A stretch of DNA of 9,336 nucleotides. Source: Bacteroidota bacterium. Its GTDB lineage: Bacteria > Bacteroidota > Bacteroidia > UKL13-3. The translations under genes were made by a program, and so were the position numbers. Positions within the stretch are counted from its first letter, which is position 1, and each line of letters starts with the position of its first letter. The stretch is taken from assembly GCA_947462865.1 (NCBI GenBank), contig CANHRW010000068.1, positions 1 through 9,336 of the forward strand, written 5' to 3'. Below the pieces are notes generated by a model. That model ran no database searches and had not been told where the DNA came from. It was given only the letters and a program-made list of their open reading frames with translations. This document shows, piece after piece, positions 5,227-9,336 of this stretch.

Positions 5227-6912
5227 TTATACGAGTTTAGTTACATTGTCTTTGGGCCATGTAAAATAAAATGAAGCACCTTTTCCTAGTTCTGATTCGA
5301 GCCAAATAGACCCCCCGTATTCTACAATGATTTTTCGGGCAATTGCCAAGCCTGCTCCCAAATTTTCAACTTCATCTTTTCTGTTTAAAGTTTGGAAGAT
5401 GCCAAATATTTTTTGGTGATACTCTTGTTCAATTCCGGGGCCATTGTCGGTAATACAAAAAGCAATTTCTGAGCCCTGTTCTTTGAATGTGATGTTTACA
5501 ATTCTATCGGCTTTTTCATTGTGCTTAATGGCATTGGTAATAAATGCATACAATACTGTTTCAAAATCTTTTTTATTGCCAAAAACAGTGGGTAGGGTTT
5601 CTTCAAAATAAATAGCAATGTTGTTTGGCGGGTTGATTCTTTTAAGCACATGTATGATAGAATCTTTGCTAGGCAATATTCGTTGTTCTGTGAGGGTTTT
5701 TCCAGAACGTGCATATTTTAACAATGCATTAATCAGGCTTTCCATTCGCTGAACCCTGCCTTTTAACATATTAAAATAACCCAAACTGGCACCCTGAAGG
5801 TTATCGCCAAGTTCTTCTTGAATCCAATCTGTTAAATTGTGTATGCCCCTGAGTGGGCTTTTTAAGTCGTGTGATGCCACGTAAGCAAATTGATCGAGTT
5901 CTTGGTTCTTTTTTTCTAAAATTGCGGTGTATTCTTGCAATTCTAACCTACTTTTTTCTTCAGTTTCTTTTGCTTTTTGAAGGTTGTTTCTCATCTCAAC
6001 CAATGCTTTACCCAGCTTGTCAGATTTACTCAATAATGGTACATTGATTAAATAATTTCCTTTTCCAATGGCATTGGCAACCTCAGTTTTTGTTTTAAAA
6101 CCTGCAGCAACCTTTTTTGCAGATTCAATCATGGTTCCTATTTCGTCGTTTCGGTAAACTTCTGATTGAAAGGTGAGCACTTTCCCTTCGCTCAATTCAT
6201 CTAAAATGCCACTAATTTCCTTAATGGGTTTAATAATGGTTTCTTGGGTAATGTAAATAGAGAAAATACTTACAACAATGATGATCACGATCATAACCAC
6301 TAACAAATACGATAGGGTACGGTAGCTGGCATATTTTTGGGCCTCAAGCTTTCTAAATATGTAAATAGCCTCCATGCTTGTTTCCTCAAGCTTTGCACTC
6401 AATGGATTGTTTAAAATTTCTATTTCATCATTGATTAGTCTTGAAACGCGGAGCTTTTCTTTATCGTTGTAGTCTTCAGGCCCTTTCATTAAAGCAAGAA
6501 TGGCACGTTCTTTTTCCATTATTTTCTGAAACTTGCCATCAATTTCAATGACATTCAAACGTATGCCTTCCATACTGGCTTCTTGGCTCATGCCAATTAC
6601 AGTCAATTTTTTTTCATTGTAAGTGCGGTCTAATTGCTTGGTCAGCACACGCCTTTTTTTCTCGTTGTATTGTGATGAAATATCAGAGCTGAGCAATATG
6701 GTGGTTTCAATTTGACTCTGGTAATCTTTCAGTGCAGAGATAACGGGTCTGTATTTGTCCGAAATTTTGGTATCGATTTTTTTGCTGTATTCTAAAAGCA
6801 AAAGCGCTGCAACAGAAAAAAACAATGACACAATAACCACTGCCAAAAAACTAAAAGCAGTTCGGGTACCAATATTGATTCTATATAACCTATTGAATAT
6901 TCCTTTGAACAT
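5227..6912 (-). CDS. Membrane sensor histidine kinase (helical-bundle sensor, HAMP, HisKA, HATPase)
   Basis: A 561-residue inner-membrane kinase counted from the ATG complementary to 6910-6912. A further in-frame TTG at 6958-6960 would add 16 residues. I prefer the ATG because the peptide before it has no family look and a promoter candidate sits at 6961-6988. Layout: TM1 (about 18-41), an extracytoplasmic mostly helical region of about 155 residues resembling 4HB/CHASE3-type bundles, and TM2 (about 198-221). HAMP follows (about 220-272, with P229 and DEIG 256-259), then a second HAMP-like stretch and coiled coil (about 274-340). HisKA has H348 in ASHDLKSPLRG. HATPase_c has N460 in FITNAIKHN, the G1 box TDNGPGI (488-494) and a variant G2 box, NLGAGLAI (517-524). 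The HisKA resembles phytochrome-type kinases, which fits the Rcp1-like receiver encoded next. The signal sensed is unknown. Confidence 0.92.
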   Translation of the reverse strand: MFKGIFNRLYRINIGTRTAFSFLAVVIVSLFFSVAALLLLEYSKKIDTKISDKYRPVISALKDYQSQIETTILLSSDISSQYNEKKRRVLTKQLDRTYNEKKLTVIGMSQEASMEGIRLNVIEIDGKFQKIMEKERAILALMKGPEDYNDKEKLRVSRLINDEIEILNNPLSAKLEETSMEAIYIFRKLEAQKYASYRTLSYLLVVMIVIIIVVSIFSIYITQETIIKPIKEISGILDELSEGKVLTFQSEVYRNDEIGTMIESAKKVAAGFKTKTEVANAIGKGNYLINVPLLSKSDKLGKALVEMRNNLQKAKETEEKSRLELQEYTAILEKKNQELDQFAYVASHDLKSPLRGIHNLTDWIQEELGDNLQGASLGYFNMLKGRVQRMESLINALLKYARSGKTLTEQRILPSKDSIIHVLKRINPPNNIAIYFEETLPTVFGNKKDFETVLYAFITNAIKHNEKADRIVNITFKEQGSEIAFCITDNGPGIEQEYHQKIFGIFQTLNRKDEVENLGAGLAIARKIIVEYGGSIWLESELGKGASFYFTWPKDNVTKLV

Positions 6913-6960
6913 ATTTTTATCCAATAAGCTTTTGGGATTTAACTCCAACAAAATCAACAA

Positions 6961-6988
6961 GAAACATAAGTGATACTGTTTTTTTCAA
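6961..6988 (-). promoter_or_regulatory. Weak promoter candidate for the membrane histidine kinase gene
   Basis: On the minus strand, TATGTTTC (plus 6961-6968) differs from TAnnTTTG only at the last base. TTG (plus 6986-6988) lies 17 bases upstream. Transcription would start near 6956, which would exclude the in-frame TTG at 6958-6960 and support the ATG at 6912. Evidence is by pattern only. Confidence 0.3.
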
Positions 6989-7022
6989 TAGACTCAATTA
7001 GTGATTGGTATTTTCAATAACG

Positions 7023-7062
7023 CAATTACCAAATAAACAAAAAAAACAATTGCCAAACAAAT
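7023..7062. repeat. Imperfect direct repeat in the glmS-kinase gap
   Basis: CAATTACCAAATAAAC (7023-7038) and CAATTGCCAAACAAAT (7047-7062) agree at 13 of 16 positions and start 24 bases apart, a little over two helical turns. TTGGTA at 7005-7010 is also inverted relative to TACCAA at 7027-7032. It lies upstream of the kinase gene and downstream of glmS. It could be an operator or chance similarity in AT-rich DNA. Confidence 0.35.
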
Positions 7063-7065
7063 GGC
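7039..7065 (-). terminator. Weak intrinsic terminator candidate after glmS
   Basis: On the minus strand, GCCA and TGGC (plus 7062-7065 and 7052-7055) form a four-pair stem with a six-base loop. After a five-base gap comes a run of eight T (plus 7039-7046). It lies about 30 bases past the glmS stop. The stem is short for an intrinsic terminator, so the T-run and position carry most of the weight. Confidence 0.3.
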
Positions 7066-7082
7066 TTATCCACCATTATTTT

Positions 7083-7096
7083 GTGACAGAGGTCAC
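7083..7096. other. Small inverted repeat at the glmS stop codon
   Basis: GTGAC (7083-7087) and GTCAC (7092-7096) form a perfect five-pair inverted repeat around AGAG, touching the last base of the glmS stop. On the glmS strand it is followed by AAAATAAT, not a T-run, so it is not an intrinsic terminator by itself. It may protect the mRNA 3' end or be chance. Confidence 0.3.
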
Positions 7097-8937
7097 TATT
7101 CCACGGTAACAGACTTAGCTAAGTTTCTAGGCTGATCTACATTACAACCCCTTAAAACAGCAATATGGTATGAAAGCAATTGCAAAGGAATTGTAGCAAT
7201 TAAAGGCAACATAATTTCTTCACATGATGGTATGTAAATTACATGATCAGCCATGTGTTTGAGCTCTTCATCACCTTCTGTAGCTACCACAATGATTTTG
7301 CCTTTACGGGCTTTAACCTCCTGAATATTGCTAACTACTTTTTCGTAATTGCTGTGTTGGGTTGCAATCACTACCACAGGCATTTCTTCATCAATCAATG
7401 CAATTGGCCCGTGTTTCATTTCTGCGGCCGGATATCCTTCTGCATGGATGTAGGATATTTCTTTAAGCTTGAGCGCACCTTCTAGTGCTACAGGAAATCC
7501 ATAGCCCCTACCTAAAAAGAGGAAGTTTTTGGCGTCTTTGTATCTGTTTGCTAAAGACTTTATTAATTCGTCAGCTTTGAGAACAGCTTCAATTTTTGCA
7601 GGTATGGTTTCCATTTCATTGAGAATTTCGCGCATGCGTTCATTTGAAATGGTTCCTTTCTTTTGAGCCACAGAAAGTGCAATTAAAATAAGTGCTGTAA
7701 CTTGTGCGGTAAATGCCTTAGTTGAAGCCACACCAATTTCTGGTCCGGCATGGGTATAAGCTCCCGCATGTGTAGCTCTTGGTATGCTTGAGCCAACCAC
7801 ATTACAAACACCAAATACGGTGGCTCCTTTGCTTTTGGCCAATTCAATTGCAGCCAATGTATCGGCAGTTTCTCCTGACTGTGAAATTGCAATGACAAAA
7901 TCTTTTTCTCCAATTACAGGGTTTCTGTACCTGAATTCTGAAGCATATTCAACTTCTACAGGTATCCTGGCTAAATCTTCTAACAAGTATTCACCCACTA
8001 ATCCGGCGTGCCATGAGGTGCCACACCCAATAACAATGATTCGTTCTATGTTTTTGAGTTTGTCTTCAAACTTGTTTACGCCCGCCATACTGATATGGCC
8101 TTCTTTCAAATGAATTCGACCCCTAAACGAGTCTAATATGCTTTTAGGTTGCTCAAAAATTTCTTTGAGCATGAAATGTTCGTACCCCCCTTTTTCTATG
8201 TTTTCTAAGTTGAACTCTATTTCGGTGATAAAAGGTGTTTTGAGCGTGTTATCGATGGTTTTGATGGTTAATTGGTCGCCATCTATAATTGCTACTTCAC
8301 CATCATTTAAATAGACAACATTTCTGGTATATTCAACTATTGGTGTTGCATCACTAGCAATAAAGTGCTCACCCTTTCCAACTCCAATCACCATTGGGCT
8401 TCCTTTTTTTGCACCAATTAAATAATTGGGGTTGCTCTTAGAAAGAATAACAATGGCATATGCACCAATTACTTGAGTGAGGGACATTCTTACTGCCTCT
8501 TCAAAACTGACATCATTGTGTTGGTATACTTCTTCTATTAAATGAATTAGAACTTCGGTATCTGTTTCACTACTGAAATGATGCCCTTTTTGAATGAGCA
8601 TAGCTTTGAGTGACGCATAATTTTCAATGATTCCATTGTGAATGATTGCAAACTCTCCATTGCCCGATAAGTGCGGATGGGCATTTTGGTCATTTGGAGC
8701 CCCATGGGTTGCCCATCTGGTATGCCCCATGCCTGTATGAGCGTGTGTATCTTTGTTGCCAATTTCGTTTTCTAAATCAGCAACCTTTCCTGTTTTTTTA
8801 TAAACTTTTAAGGCTTTATGGTCGTCTAATAAGGCAACTCCCGCACTGTCATAGCCGCGGTACTCAAGGCGTTTTAAACCTTTTAATATAATTGGGCAGG
8901 CTTCACGATGGCCTATATATGCAACAATTCCACACAT
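7096..8937 (-). CDS. glmS: Glutamine--fructose-6-phosphate aminotransferase (isomerizing)
   Basis: A complete 613-residue GlmS, close to the E. coli length of 609. It makes glucosamine-6-phosphate from fructose-6-phosphate and glutamine in the cytosol, the first step toward UDP-GlcNAc for peptidoglycan and lipid A. The class II glutaminase domain (about 2-230) starts MCGIVAYIG; Cys2 is the nucleophile once Met is removed. Glutamine-site motifs are HTRWATHG (72-79), NGIIENY (101-107) and SETDTEVL (123-130). The first SIS domain holds GCGTSWHAG (304-312), SQSGETADT (352-360) and STKAFTAQ (405-412). The second SIS domain holds GRGYGFPVALEGALKLKE (476-493) and AEMKHGPIALID (505-516). The C terminus, DQPRNLAKSVTVE, is the conserved tail that closes the sugar site. 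It starts 27 bases after the DAHP synthase stop, too little for a glmS ribozyme. Co-transcription with the upstream gene is likely; a promoter inside that gene is possible. Confidence 0.98.
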   Translation of the reverse strand: MCGIVAYIGHREACPIILKGLKRLEYRGYDSAGVALLDDHKALKVYKKTGKVADLENEIGNKDTHAHTGMGHTRWATHGAPNDQNAHPHLSGNGEFAIIHNGIIENYASLKAMLIQKGHHFSSETDTEVLIHLIEEVYQHNDVSFEEAVRMSLTQVIGAYAIVILSKSNPNYLIGAKKGSPMVIGVGKGEHFIASDATPIVEYTRNVVYLNDGEVAIIDGDQLTIKTIDNTLKTPFITEIEFNLENIEKGGYEHFMLKEIFEQPKSILDSFRGRIHLKEGHISMAGVNKFEDKLKNIERIIVIGCGTSWHAGLVGEYLLEDLARIPVEVEYASEFRYRNPVIGEKDFVIAISQSGETADTLAAIELAKSKGATVFGVCNVVGSSIPRATHAGAYTHAGPEIGVASTKAFTAQVTALILIALSVAQKKGTISNERMREILNEMETIPAKIEAVLKADELIKSLANRYKDAKNFLFLGRGYGFPVALEGALKLKEISYIHAEGYPAAEMKHGPIALIDEEMPVVVIATQHSNYEKVVSNIQEVKARKGKIIVVATEGDEELKHMADHVIYIPSCEEIMLPLIATIPLQLLSYHIAVLRGCNVDQPRNLAKSVTVE

Positions 8938-8964
8938 AAGACGAAATTAATAAAAAAGACTGAA

Positions 8965-9336
8965 TTATTTATATAAACTTATACTTGAGTCAATAGGCCT
9001 ATTGAAATATTTTGCAAGGCCACGCATTTCGTTGAGTAATTGTTCAAATTCAGAGAATGTAAGCGCTTGATCAGCATCAGAAAGCGCGTTTGAAGGGTTT
9101 GGGTGTATTTCAATCATTAACCCATTTACACCTGCAGCTATTGATGCAAGTGAGAGTTGTTTGACAAATTTTGCAGAACCTGTTCCATGACTTGGGTCAG
9201 CAAAAATGGGCAAATGGCTCATGGATTGAATCATGGGTATAGCCGTAATATCCATTTGATTTCTTACATCAGTATCAAAGCTTCTCAATCCCCTTTCACA
9301 TAAAATTACCTGTTGGTTTCCACCACTTAAAATGTA
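8965..9336 (-). CDS. aroF: DAHP synthase, type I-beta (3-deoxy-7-phosphoheptulonate synthase), C-terminal part
   Basis: These are the last 123 residues of a DAHP synthase; the 5' end lies beyond the right edge and the reading frame is open to the last base. The enzyme joins phosphoenolpyruvate and erythrose-4-phosphate, the first step to chorismate. Visible signatures are GGNQQVILCERG and TDVRNQMDITAIP, followed by FADPSHGTGSAKF and IEIHPNPSNALSDADQAL. The His of DPSHGTG, the Glu of IEIHP and the Asp of LSDADQ are spaced 26 and 11 residues apart, exactly like metal ligands H272, E298 and D309 of the Thermotoga maritima enzyme as I recall it. The protein stops about 20 residues after the barrel end, so there is no C-terminal chorismate mutase domain. 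An N-terminal regulatory or mutase domain cannot be judged. The next gene, glmS, follows after 27 bases on the same strand. Confidence 0.95.
   Translation of the reverse strand, partial: YILSGGNQQVILCERGLRSFDTDVRNQMDITAIPMIQSMSHLPIFADPSHGTGSAKFVKQLSLASIAAGVNGLMIEIHPNPSNALSDADQALTFSEFEQLLNEMRGLAKYFNRPIDSSISLYK
8990..9005. repeat. 16-base perfect palindrome near the 3' end of the DAHP synthase gene
   Basis: TCAATAGGCCTATTGA reads the same on both strands. It lies inside the DAHP synthase coding region (residues around FNRPIDS) and 53-68 bases upstream of the glmS start codon. As RNA it could only form a six-pair stem with a GGCC loop. As DNA it has the symmetry of a dimeric protein-binding site. 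No function is shown. Confidence 0.45.

Noticed and set aside
6913..6960. 16-residue N-terminal extension of the membrane kinase from TTG at 6958-6960
   Set aside because: It needs a rare start codon, lies almost on top of the candidate transcription start, and the ATG at 6912 gives a normal short cytosolic leader before TM1. It is not fully excluded.
7083..7096. Intrinsic terminator formed by the GTGAC/GTCAC inverted repeat after glmS
   Set aside because: The stem is followed by A-rich, not T-rich, sequence on the glmS strand.
8938..8964. glmS ribozyme or other leader RNA before glmS
   Set aside because: Only 27 bases separate the genes, far too little for the ribozyme, which is mainly known from Firmicutes.

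Overview
The window is AT-rich bacterial DNA, almost certainly from a member of the Bacteroidota. The evidence is the protein sequences, start sites without Shine-Dalgarno boxes but with A-rich leaders, and two sites that match the Bacteroidota-type promoter (TTG, about 20 bases, then TAnnTTTG). It looks like chromosomal core and signalling DNA. I see no tRNA, rRNA, CRISPR array, insertion sequence or phage gene, and no gene-free stretch longer than about 185 bases.

Left part (1-1265): the 5' part of a class I SAM-dependent methyltransferase gene (minus strand, running off the left edge) is divergent from a DUF2461/TIGR02453-family gene (plus strand). The 66-base gap between them holds two interleaved, oppositely directed promoter candidates. 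The DUF2461 gene then converges on the next minus-strand operon, and the two coding regions overlap by 26 bases at their 3' ends.

Middle part (1240-6912), all on the minus strand. In transcription order it holds a membrane sensor histidine kinase, a stand-alone Rcp1/CheY-like receiver, a REC-PAS-HisKA-HATPase-REC hybrid kinase, a MenI-like hotdog thioesterase and an isochorismate synthase. The last four are tightly packed (gaps of 11 and 4 bases and an ATGA overlap) and form a probable operon. The signalling genes contain sensing, kinase and receiver modules, but no DNA-binding output domain and no HPt domain. The two metabolic genes fit step 1 (chorismate to isochorismate) and the DHNA-CoA hydrolysis step of menaquinone synthesis. 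The hybrid kinase stop codon overlaps the thioesterase start codon, which ties signalling and quinone genes together in expression.

Right part (7096-9336): glmS (glucosamine-6-phosphate synthase, complete) lies 27 bases downstream of the 3' part of a type I-beta DAHP synthase gene that runs off the right edge. DAHP synthase is the entry enzyme to chorismate, the substrate of the isochorismate synthase at the other end of the window.

I do not see an obviously new molecular system. The points most worth a second look are the coupling of a hybrid kinase to menaquinone genes, a His-to-Asn change in the thioesterase active-site motif, the open-ended phosphorelay, the interleaved divergent promoters, and a 16-base perfect palindrome just upstream of glmS.
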